Origin: Sipunculus nudus
Taxonomy: Eukaryota > Annelida > Sipuncula > Golfingiida > Sipunculidae
Assembly: GCA_026874595.1 (NCBI GenBank)
Contig: CM049307.1
Location: forward strand, 42,166,362-42,230,361
Direction of reading: 5' to 3'
DNA: 64,000 nucleotides
Every line of letters begins with the position of its first letter. The stretch's first letter is position 1. A program made the position numbers and the translations under genes. A model generated the notes under the pieces. That model was not told where the DNA came from. It saw only the letters and a list, made by a program, of their open reading frames with translations, and did no database searches. Of the stretch, positions 1-12,300 are shown piece by piece.

Positions 1-860
1 AGAAAAGACCTTTTACTAATTGGAAATACACGATTGCTTTTAGGATCAGAGTCACACAAGAAAGAATTGCTGTTAGGATCAGAGACACACAAGAAAGAAA
101 AGACCTTTTACTAATTGGAAATACACGATTGCTTTTAGGATCAGAGTCACACAAGAAAGAATATCTATTAGGATCAGGATCACACAAGAAAGAAAAGACC
201 TTTTACTAATTGGAAATACACGAATGCTTTTAGGATCAGAGTCACACAAGAAAGAATTGCTATTAGGATCAGAGACACACAAGAAAGAAAAGACCTTTCA
301 CTAATGGAAATACAGGATTGCTTTTAGGATCAGAGTCACACAAGAAAGAATATCTATTAGGATCAGAGTCACACAAGAAAGAAAAGACCTTTTACTAATT
401 GGAAATACACGATTGCTTTTAGGATCAGAGTCACACAAGAAAGAATTGCTATTAGGATCAGAGACACACAAGAAAGAAAAGATCTTTTACTAATTGGAAA
501 TACACGATTGCTTTTAGGATCAGAGTCACACAAGAAAGAATATCTATTAGGATCAGAGTCACACAAGAAAGAAAAGACCTTTTACTAATTGGAAATACAC
601 GATTGCTTTTAGGATCAGAGTCACACAAGAAAGAATTGCTATTAGGATCAGAGACACACAAGAAAGAAAAGACCTTTTACTAATGGAAATACAGGATTGC
701 TTTTAGGATCAGAGTCACACAAGAAAGAAAGGAACTTATGTTGATTTAAACATTTCATTGCCGTAAGGGTTAAGAGTCAAACCAGAAAGAAGAGAACTTT
801 TACTGATGAAAACACCTGATTCTCATAAGAATCAGAGTCACGCAAAAAAAAAAAAGGAAC
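1..860. repeat. 95-bp tandem array (minisatellite/satellite), truncated by window start
   Basis: Copies begin at 1, 96, 191, 286, 380, 475, 570 and 665 with the phrase AGAAAAGACCTTTTACTAAT. Spacing is 95 bp except for one 94-bp unit with a deleted T. Neighbouring units alternate between TTGCTRTTAGGATC and TATCTATTAGGATC, so a 190-bp higher-order unit is visible. Each unit holds two copies of AGGATCAGAGWCACACAAGA. From about 730 to 860 only decayed copies remain. The open frames on the minus strand here are by-products of the repeat. Confidence 0.95.
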
Positions 861-2348
861 CCTTACTTATAAAACACACTGTATCATAAATATATGAACT
901 GTTATTCACCTGTAAAGGATCAGTCAGTTCATATAGTGAGTATTGGTATTTATTGATGTAATAACATAAAAAGCTACATCATAATATCAAAAGGGAACTT
1001 TCTAGCAAAATAATTACCTCAAGACCTTTATCAGGAAATAATTATTTAGCTTTTATTCCTTTTAGAAAACAGGTAAACATGCAGCTGGGAATAATGTATA
1101 ATTTTCATAAGAAGTATATTAATCCTTGTTTTCTTGTCATGTTAATCATGTGATCATCAGAGTTATAATTTCTATCAGGTGTATTTGGCAAAAAAACAAT
1201 ATTGAAGGGTAGAGATATCATCTGGAGACACCTGCTAAATTAATCATCAGAGAGGTTTTATGTGTATTATGTCAGGCTACATCTTAGTATATCACGGTAC
1301 ATAGTACATGTACCTATGAATTGTGTATGATAGATCTGCATTTCATCAGCGTACCACTATATTTGTTTTAGTTGTTCTCACTGAGAAACCATGCTACAGT
1401 GTTTACCGGATGCACATCTGGTGATTTGGTAAAGGCAGCATCATGTTTACATTAGGCTATATAAGGAGTGTGCAAATTTTTCATTATTGGCAGGTATATC
1501 TTAATTTCATAGTTTTTAGGTCTTACGGTATTTTAAACCATATTAGAATTCACAGAATTGCTTTAATCATCGCTATTAACTTTTAAAGGTGTCTTGTTCC
1601 AGGATTATGAAATCTCATACCACAGTAAAATTCAAGGATAACCTCAGTTGTCAACATTAATTACAATAAATTTTATATTTCAGTTGTGTGTCAAATATCA
1701 TATTTCAGCCATTTCTTATTTTGGTAACCTCAATGTCCTTAAAAATAACAAAATCATGACCATTTTTGAATGTACAGGAATCCATTTTCATGGTGCCGCA
1801 GATTCATTCATATCTTTTGATCAGACAGACATGGTTAGATTGTGAGGCCATAACTAGCCATTTGTGTGACTGTCTGTGGTTATATATTTACTGATGCTGA
1901 TGCGATATGTTTTATTAATTCAGCTACATTAAAAAGATACCAATTCTTGCAATAACTAAAATAAATAAAATTTTATTTTTCCTAATAATAACCCTAAAAC
2001 TTCAATGTATAAAATCTTTTAAAATTTTTAATTATGTTAAAATTTTATTTTCTGATTCACTCTTTAAAAAAATTGTAAATGAATTATTTAAAATATTTTG
2101 ATGATCATGTAATTCAAATATTTTTGGATCAAGAACCAAGAGTTTAAACTTAATTTGTTTCGGAACATAACACTTTGTTTTATTAAGATTGAAAAATAAA
2201 TTATACTTGTGTGAATATATATATTCAATAAGCATACTGATGCAGCAGAGATTCATCTGTTCATGTGACGTATATTCAATTATGTATATATTTATGAAGA
2301 CAGTACCTGATCAGTATTTTACCTGAGATGATTTTCTCCTCATTACAG
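861..2348. other. AT-rich non-coding sequence upstream of the start exon
   Basis: No coding potential or recognisable promoter. It probably belongs to an intron in the 5' UTR because a splice acceptor ends it at 2348. A second acceptor-like site lies at 1493 (TTTTTCATTATTGGCAG followed by GTATAT). The rest is unremarkable AT-rich sequence. Confidence 0.5.
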
Positions 2349-2440
2349 GTGAGATGGGGTAGCCGAGGCCTGCAGCAGGAGCAGCAGTGCAAGCAGGAAC
2401 TGACAGCATTTGATAGCAGCCCAGGCTCCAAGTGTGCACC
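2349..2440 (+). other. ZMIZ1: 5' UTR segment of the ZMIZ start exon
   Basis: A pyrimidine tract and CATTACAG end at 2348, which reads as a 3' splice site, so the start exon would begin here and an upstream non-coding exon and promoter must lie further 5'. An in-frame TAG at 2414-2416 closes the frame upstream of the ATG at 2441, fixing that ATG as the start; its context CACCATGA is good. The first bases of this segment, GTGAGA, also read as a splice donor, so the true 5' edge is uncertain. Confidence 0.55.
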
Positions 2441-2500
2441 ATGAATGATATGGACAGACATATTCAACAGACTAACGATAGGCTTCAGTGTATAAAACAG
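2441..2500 (+). CDS. ZMIZ1: ZMIZ coding exon 1 (residues 1-20)
   Basis: Encodes the family's hallmark start, [15 protein letters not shown] then QCIKQ, nearly identical to vertebrate ZMIZ1. It ends in phase 0 at the donor CAG/GTCAGT. This is the start of the conserved N-terminal (TPR-like) domain, which in mammalian ZMIZ1 contacts Notch1. Confidence 0.96.
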
Positions 2501-3258
2501 GTCAGTTCACACAACCCATGTAACAGCACTGATCTTATTACCTGCCTCTGTCCCTTGATCTTCTTTAGTTCTAGAGGATATATCCTATTCACAGCAAATG
2601 GTATATTATATTTTTATAGATGCACATGCCCTTACACATTCAGTTGCACTTTCTGGCTTACACTTGTCATTTAGTGCTAACAAAGCTTACAAAGTCCTGA
2701 TATGGACTGTGATGTGAGAATTTTTTTCCACCCCATGACTTGAAAAGAATGGGAGGAAAATGACTTACATAATTCAGGAAAATGGTGTTTCACAAATTTC
2801 TGTATAGGTTGTAAGTGCAATAGTGCAATGCTACATTGCACCATCTATCAGCTGTTTAGCTTTTGTTTTCAGAAATGCATTTGGAAATTGTACCTCCATT
2901 GTGTGCAACATGTTTTCTTATGTGGTCTCCCTTGAGTTACACTCCCAAAATTGTAAATACAATTTTTGGGACTCTCGTACATTGGAGATTAATTTAAGCC
3001 CCTTCTTCTTTGGTGTAGTACTCAACAATTAGAGGTAAGCCACAAAATGTGAAAAGTAGGTCTCATCAGGTTTATTGGTGTACTGTAAAAGGATTTACAG
3101 ATACAAACACATCTATCCCTCAAAATTTGATATTGGATTTTATCATTTTCATGTAGAAAAAGGTGGCTGTTATACTGAGGTGCCCATCAGTGTATATATG
3201 TTTATGTATATATTTCATTATAACCATGCTTTTTTTGACTATTGGATTTTAATATATA

Positions 3259-3307
<49 letters not shown>

Positions 3308-6300
3308 CAGAGAGAGTAAAAGAGAAAGATTATTCTTCAGGTGAAACATTTTTAGTATATGATTGTCACCTTCTCTGCCAGTAGGACATTTAACAGTCCT
3401 AATATTAGTAACAGTATATGTGTGATGCATGGTGTAGTAACAGCCCAAGGTTTGTGCACATGTATATTTATCAGTTGTCTGAGTAAAGTTATAAACTCAC
3501 CTGATAAAATCCACAGTTGTATAAGAAATGCCTGGGAGATCGATACTGCCACACATGTATATGACTGATGCTCACTTGTCAGTCTGACTTCAGTGATATT
3601 TATTAGTGACACATACCAGTTTGCTTGTAATTCATGTATGTTTACAAGTTGGCTGGTGTAACATTAACAGTATACTTCTTGGTAAAACATTGCCAATCAC
3701 TCCACGCCCACCTCCCTTGCCAAGCCAGCAATGACATCCACTTTCACATAATGTTTATTTGTTGTTTGTTATGTATTATAATAAAATGTGATTGAAACAT
3801 GGGTTTTGTGAACATTAAGATAATGCTTCATTCCCTGTGAGGATATTTAGGGTTTTAACATTTTAGTATTCTCCATTGTATCTGTATGCAAAAGCACTAG
3901 GGAATGTATTGTGTCACTTTGATGTCAATGCTTATCATTTTAAGAAGTTTTTTGTTCTGCCTAGTTAACTTTATAAAGTTAAACCAATCTCCCTTACTCC
4001 CTTTCCCATATAGAATGGTCATTCAGCTTTTTGACATTTGTTTTAAGAAATATAATATTTGCTTATTATTACTTCAGTTTGTGACAATAGCATTGATTAA
4101 AGCAGTAATTAGTGTTCCTTTTTCAATTATGTCTGTGTGGATTGATCCTGCTTTTCCCTGCATAGATTTGTTTGATCACAGTGTTTTCATTCACTTTGCT
4201 GGCACTCCTGTAGTGTGGTCTCTCAATTTGACATAATTGTAGTTCCTAGCAATAGGTTTAAGTGTATTTTATTGAGCCTGTTTCTTAACATATACCCTTT
4301 TTCAGTTAAGTTTAATTTGATGGAAAGCAAAAATGTCTTGTTAGGGATGAAAATTATTATTTAGAATATTTCAGTAGTCCTTTAAAGGTCTTTTAATGAA
4401 TATTTTTGTCAAGAGATGCAGATAGTTTTTTTTAATGAAAAATAAGTATATGTTATTATCTCAATTACTGACTTCTTCCAGTTTGTGCTGGGAATATGCA
4501 GCATTTAAACATTTTAGTGACAGATATATTTTCCTCACATTTTTCTTTTGCAGTTATAATAAGGTCACTATATGACCTTACTCCATAAAATGTCAGTCAG
4601 AATTAAGTACAATTCAATAAATACAGTAATAAACAGGAATTATGACGTGCAAGCTCAACATGAACATCCAGTTCAACTTTTATATGTTGCTTGGTAAGGA
4701 TCTAGTCCTGCATTGGAAATATTTGATCATTATTTAATGCACTGACTTGTGCAGTGTTCACAGGTGGGTGTGAATGTGTGGCAGTTAGAGCTGGTTATTT
4801 TCCATCATACAATTAGTGCTAACGGTGCGTCTCTCAACCTTGATCATTGGCTTCCTCAGGAGGGTATGCGTTCTTCCCAGTTTGGGCTTGTGTTGGTGTG
4901 TGTTCACATGAACAGAATCTGATGAAATTTTGAGGGAATTTGGAGAATAGGCAAATAAATCAGATTTTGGTGAAGAACATTATCAAGAAATATTCACAAA
5001 TGTACAGTCACTTATGCGTGAATGAACCTGGGAATATGGGTTAGTTTTATGGGTTGAAAAAGTGAATGCAAGGCCTGCATTCCTTAGAATGCAGATTACT
5101 AGTTCAATATTAAATTAATTACCTAACATTTAAGCACATTCTTGTATCTTTCTCTCTGTAGTCCAATGTGTATTTTCAGTGACACTCATTTTGTACTTAT
5201 CTTTCTAAATCATTCTGTAATTAACTCATTGATTTAACAGATACATTTACATAAGATATTTAATAAATGATCTTATGGGTTTTGTTTATTGCAGCATTTA
5301 ACTTCTTCAAATGGATTCCAAGGTGCAGCGAGAGAACTTCTAGACTGGTGCTCAGATCCTCGCGCATTCCAACCACCATTTGAACAGGGTTTAATTGGAT
5401 GTCTCACGGTAAGTACTTTTTTTCATAAATTTTGCTCTTTTTACACAAAAAACAGCTTTAAGACATCATGGGTGATACAAATAAAGTTTGTCTGTTACAA
5501 AACGTTTCATGCATTCCAGTAACTGGTTCTCTGGTGGAGCACTTGACTGCCAACCCATTCGCAGTCAGTACCATAATCATGATGCAACATGCCTACGTGA
5601 AGCATCCACACTAGTAGAATAGGTCTGAACCGTGTCACATGTTCACATGGCACTTAACCTAACAGTTTTAATTAATTAACACTGAAAATGTTTTAAAACC
5701 ACCTGTGGAGGATTCAAAATAGTTTGGTTAAAGCAGATTTGAAAATGTTTTGGATTATTGGCTAGACTCTCAACTCACATAAAAAAGGTATGTAAGCATT
5801 TGGCATTTTTGTTGTAAAAAGGGGTGTTAAAAAATAGAAATCCAGGTTTCCACAAATTGTAAAACCTTGCCAAGTTGTTTAGGTTTTGGTCTTTGGAGCT
5901 TCAGGTTCCCAGCTCAAACCCAGCCAACACATAAAAAACAAGGGAGCCATCAAATATGCTCCAATGCCTCAACACGTTTCGAGATCTTTATGGTGCTTAG
6001 CACATGTGATCTGTGAATTCTGTGTTGTCTGTTATTGATATGTCATCTTGATCATACATTTATTTTCATCTTCATTCAGTAGAAAATGCCACCTATAGGC
6101 CACAGACCTATCCAATGTAAAGTAAACAACCAGGACAGATCAATATAAAAAAATATATGTTTTTGTATTCTGTGCCTTACATGACAAAGGACAGATTTAG
6201 TCACCATCTCATGTCTCAGTTGGGACATAAACACATCAGGATGACTTGTGAAGGAGAAATATAGAAACAAACTTAATATGGAGCATCCTCCAAACAAATT

Positions 6301-9300
6301 TTCTCAGGTGAATAGACGTGTTTCCCACCAGTATTGTGAATCAGTGGTAACTTGTTAATCTTAAACATGTGATGAGCTGTGGCTTCTCTAAGTAGTAGAA
6401 AAATGATGAAAGAAGATAACTTATTTTTGGTTTCATAGTATCCATGATCTCAAGAACATTTTTAGGTGATAATACAGTTATGTTAAAGGGATTTTATTTG
6501 CAATGAGTGTAAATAGTGTACATGTGTTGGACACTTTTACACAGGTATAACCAGCAAAATTTAGTGCATAACAAAGAGGGCTGTGCTCCGATAAAAGTTT
6601 CATGTAATGACATTTAGCTTTACATGTTGTCATCGGCTATTTATTCAGTGTGAAATTTTATATGGCCCATTGTCTGTGTTTAAAGAAAATAAACAGTGAC
6701 AGTGGAATTCTATTGCTTAATGTGTAGTATTTAACCTACAATCCTTTTATCCAGACAAAACCAAGCCTATATTGTGAAGCAATATCTGTTTAAGTATGAG
6801 TACATGTGCTACAGTTACCCCAGACGGTGTGAAGTTTTTGTCACAGGGTACCAATTATGTCCCCCTTTCATGGCCTGCTTTAAAGGGGAATGTGACATGG
6901 GAACATCGGGATGACGAGGGTTTGTACATGTCTGACATTCCCATATGCCCCGATCTTAACACATGGTTTGATAGTTGAGTCGCTGTTTCTGTTACCCTAA
7001 TCATGTGATGGGGAGGGTGTCGATAATTGCTACATAAGGGATGACAGAATGTAGAACTGGGACAAATTATATATAGATATTGTTTTATTTCTGTTGCCCA
7101 CAAGTAATGCCCTTCAGATAATTAAATATTTTTATAGGCATGATTAATCATAATTATTAAACATTTATATTACCAGTGGAAATATTCCACTACACAGTTT
7201 ATGAAAGTTAATTGTCTGCAATCAGAGCTAATCATTGAACTTTTATTAATATTTTGGGTCACTGAAAACAAAAACAAATTGAACACTAAAATGTGCATAT
7301 TTGAATGTTATTAATTATCAGCATTTTGTGAAATTAAAAAAAAAATAAAAGAATTTGTGAAATAATGGAAAATAATTATGCTTTAAGTCAATGGAAATAT
7401 TTGACAGCAGCCGGAAAATGAGTTTTAGTATTGTAATATTACTGGGGTTACAGTATTTCCCAGAAAATTCTAAATTTGATACAGTTTTTAATTGTAAGCC
7501 CACTAACATATCTAAAACTACATACTGGTATTGTATGTTCTGTGTGCATGCATCATACTCAAATAGTAATGAAGATCAAGAAAGAAAAACTGCACACAGA
7601 TCATGATTATTTACTGGGATATGTAACATGATCAAACAGTGGTCTACATAACCAGATAACTATACTTTGTTGATGTATTCAGAGGGACAATAAAACACTG
7701 CTAAGTAAGTCTGTAAACAGGTTGACTATGTTTGTTCAAGAAGCGTGCCACATTTTGGTAAAAACTGCTAACAGACAATGTAATCCTTATAAGTGGAACA
7801 TAGACATTGAAACACATATTGTGTGTACAGGAGCATGCGTTTTATTAACACTTAACAACTTAAAAGTGTAAGTAATTATCCAATAGGAAGCAACAGTAAA
7901 TGAGGCTGTTTTGTGCGTGCTTACTTTCACGACATGTTAACTGTGTATACAGGTCAGCCTGTGGTAGTGCAGCGATGACTTGATGTGGTGTTATTTCTCG
8001 TCACACCCCAAGGTTATTAAATGTTCGCCTTTACTTGAACGTGCATAATACCATGTTCATTTATGTTTGGTGCAGTATATGAAAACATGAAGACACAATG
8101 GTCTTCTAGAGATTATGTTGTCCAAATCATTGTTATTAAAGTCACTCACAGACTCTTTGTTCCTTCAGGCATATTGTTATACCCCAGTCAGGTTAGATGG
8201 TTGGTTGGTCAGTCAGTGTGTCACATGGCTGGTTAGTTTGTCTGTCAGCAGCTTATCTCAATAAATTATGAACAGAATTTGATGAAATTTTGTGGTTGGT
8301 TACAGTAACACCCAAGAGGTTATATGGAGCACCATATTATGCTTTTGTTTATAGGATTCCAGGTTCTTTACCATTTGCAAGATAAGCTAGTTTGTTTACC
8401 CAGGCAAAGACAAGGTCCTACACTGGTATGAGGGGCCACCCTTGTTTTGGTATGCAGAAATGACCTGTGATGCAGCCATCAGTTTGGTGTACAATCACTC
8501 ACATTTCTTCAATCTCTCCTTCATGTATTTTCTACGCTTATGCAGCATATAACAAAGTTTGTTCATGACCAAGGCAGAGGTATATATGTGGTTTATGACT
8601 TCTCTCTAGGTTCTTATTATATAATTATTCAAGCAGCAAAAATCAGTGTGATTGAAACAAAGGGATTGGCTTAACAGTTGATGACAGTGATGAGACAGCA
8701 TTGTAAGCCCTTGATGAGTGTACCAAAGTTTAGTTTCCCATCCGAGTATGCTGAATGAATCCTGCAAGAACAGATAATTACATCTCTGCTTTTAAGGATA
8801 TAAAAAAAAACTGGCAAGGTATTATTGATCAAAGAATCTTAAAATTAATGAGTCATTGGAAAGTTATTGTTTTCTGTGTGGATGAGTTCTCGGGAGATGA
8901 GAACATCTGGTAAGGCCTGTGGTTTTAATACACCCATCTTTCATATGACGAGCAGTCAAGTTTGGGCCCCTGACAGCCGCTGGAACCTAATCAGGTGACA
9001 AAGATAGCGCAGGACGGTGAGAGCAACCCAGAGGTATTAGGTACAGATTAGTCCTGAGGAGGCTTGAAGACTTGTGTACTGCTTGAAGGGATCGCTAAAT
9101 CTCATTCTGCAACAGTGCTGAAGTCTTTTGTTGCTTTTTCTGTGTCCCTGCTTCCTGTCACAGTGCTGTTTATGCTTTCACTTTGTCTGTTTATCAGTCT
9201 ACCTTCAGTCTTTTGTCTTTCTTCACTTCTTTCTCAGTCTATCTGGAAAAAAGTCTATAAATATGGTATCATTATATCTTAAAGTCTTCTCAGTCTCAGA

Positions 9301-12300
9301 ATTTTTGTTCATTTTACTTTATTTGTCATTGCCTTTACTTGTTCCTGATAATTCTGTTTTGATGCATGCTGTCTTCTCTCATTGTCACTTTCAATTCCTT
9401 CTTCTGTTGGTTTTTTGGTGTGACCTTTCCTTGGTTTATATTGTGCTGTCTTTTGTCTGCCTTCATTACCCTCCCTGTCCATCTACCTTCACTGTCCAGT
9501 CTCTCTGCATATCTCTGCATCTTTACAAAGTCCCTGGCTATCAAAAATGCCATTAGTAGTCCATAACTCAGTCTTTATTTGCTGGTCATCTTACCTGTTT
9601 AGTAAAAATTAGTCTGAATCATGATTGAGGTTCTGTCACTGTTTGTTCGTTGGTCAGTTTCGGTTATTTATCAGCCTTTGCCTGTCTGCATATTCTTTTC
9701 TACCTCTTGGTCACTCATTGGTAAAAAATGGAGAAAGCTTGTTTCCAGTATGATTACATGTTTATCTCAAATCAGTTAAGAACCTACAGGAATTAGATAC
9801 AGGGGGTCCCAGACTGTCTTCCACGTTCAGTCCACTGTCCCATTGGCTGTAATTTTTGTAGATGTGACAAGAACGGTTCCATACAGTGTCTGTCTGCTGA
9901 GCCATGTAGGCCTGAGCTAACAAATTGTCTGCCTGCAATAGCCGCACCGCTAATCAGGTTTTATACCAGTGATGGGGAGGGCCTCAAGTGGAGAGGAGAA
10001 AGCGTGTTGCAAAAATGTGCCGGCAAAAAGCTCTAATCTGTCAGCGATGCCACCTGTCCTGCTGCAGGTTCATCTCATCATGACTGCACTGATTCCATGC
10101 TTTATTCCATTAATCATCCGCAATAACACTTGTTTTCTTGGCTCCTTTGTGTGCAGGGTTAACGATTGTCTGATCAATAATTGCTTTGTGAGGGATTAAA
10201 CATGTACTTGATAAAATAGTTATATCAAATGGTAATTATGCTTACCATGCTCACCATGCTTTAGCATCACGTAGCAAAAGGCATTTATATTTATTTATAA
10301 TGTTATAGTTTATGATCAATATTTTGACAAATAAGTGTAAGCCTGTTGTTGAAGTTGTTATGTTTCTCATTGTGTTATCAGTTTTATTATTAACATTACA
10401 TGTTTTATTATGCTTTCCATCAAGTTGCAAAAGTATCTGCTGATTTAGATTACTTTCACCTTAATAGACAAAAACTATTTGGGCTACTCTGTGTAAAAAT
10501 AAAAGTCCAATATTTTACCAGCCTATGCCTATGATTAACTCACGAGCAAACCTACAATACTTGAATATTAATCAATTCATGTTACATAGATGCTGTCCTT
10601 ATATCCCAGTTGGACCATTTTGTCATTAATATTTTATGATACCCTGAGCATTCATTTATGTTTTGGATCAGTTTTATACCAGCTGTTACTAGAGCCTATA
10701 CTAATATTTATACGTAGATGTGAATCAGGTGAGTCAAAAATAAATTTTAAAAATAAATCACTGTTCACCTGTTGAATACATTGTTTATATATCTCACCAC
10801 CTGGGGACTTTTTATTATTGTGACAATTGTAATACTGCTTTCCTTAATTCTGATTCACAACACTGATTTCACATAACGTGATATTTCTGATAAAACAGCA
10901 TTTGCATTTACATGTTTATGTGACATTTATAAAAACCAGGAAGCATTGAAAATCATATCATCATTCATCTGGTTATCATTTCAGGTTAAAAGAATGCTTA
11001 AAATCAAAGTTATATTTGTGGCATTAACTTTTTGTTTGATATGTAGGATCTTGTCATGGAAATTTATTCAAGTCTGGGGTACTAAGAATTTTATTAAACC
11101 AAACAAAGTTTATAAACATGTATCTTTCATTGACTTACAGTGGGATCTGTTCAAAAGACCACTTAACTATTTAGACCACTCTTGAGTGAACCGAAAGCAT
11201 TCACATTGGTTATGACTGACTTACTGTGTAATACCATCTGTGAATTAAGACCACTTTTGGCCAGTCCCACAGGTGGTTTTATAACACAGGTTTCACTGTA
11301 TATTATAGTTAGGCTAATACTGAATTTATGATGAATCATGCTCCACCTATTTTTCTTGTTTTGTCAGTGTTAATTTTTTCTTTATTTTAAATGTGTACTG
11401 CAAAAAACAATCTGCCGCTGAATGTCAGAGTCGCACAGTAAAGGAAACCTGAAAGGTTGAAGTGTGCATCTGGTGGTCATGGTTACCTGATGCTCTGCCC
11501 CTAGGAGAAAAGGGGATGGGGGAGGGTAGAGAGATGCTACACCTGCCCTTCTCATCAGCTGGCCTTACTGTACCCTCTGCTGTCTGTCGGTGCAGCTCCC
11601 TTCTGTCTGTGACCCCCCCAAGTCCAAATTTGTGAACATTTTGTGGCCTGTTGATACTGGCACATGGTGCTCACAAGGGCTGATGTGGTACAGATGTGTA
11701 TGATGTAGTCAGCTCCCCCCAGACAGCCCCAGCTCAATCAGTTTGGGTTTGCCAGCCTCCCAGGCCCTCCTTCCATGTCCTACTTGATACAAGCTGTCAG
11801 TTCTTGTTGTTTTCCAGGAGTCAACTGTACCAGGCCATGCTTCATGGAGCAGCCTTCATGTGCTGCCATCTGCTTGCGGAGAGCTTCACTAATTTGTCCC
11901 TCACTTATTATTACACTCTGGGTTATGTTATGAGGTATGCTGGCTCACTTGAAAACAATACTGACATTAATATATATTAGTGAAGCCACATGCTGGAGCT
12001 ATCAGCATACCATACAGCATCCACATGATGTTACAGGGTGCATAGCAGCCCCGGGAAGAGACCACAAAACTGTTTCAGGACCAAACCGATGTCAGCTGCT
12101 GACTGCCTTTGTTCTAATTGGCACTTTTCTTATCTCATGTTCAAAATGTGCAAGGGCTGTGAACTTCATCTGTCAACATGAAACCAGCCAGTGAATTGAT
12201 GGAATTTCATCACTCTTCTTTTTGTTCCCCTGTCACAGTGGTTGATTGTTAACCAGCAGTTGACAAAGAGAGGCCAACTGGGGTTAGCGGAAATTTTGTG

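Noticed and set aside
79-661. Minus-strand frames repeating the same peptide
   Set aside because: Produced by the 95-bp tandem repeat, which shifts frame between units; no coding signature.
9128-9556. 142-codon plus-strand open frame
   Set aside because: Composition is that of a pyrimidine-rich tract (Leu/Phe/Ser/Cys only), overlapping frames are also open, and there is no recognisable domain or splice context.
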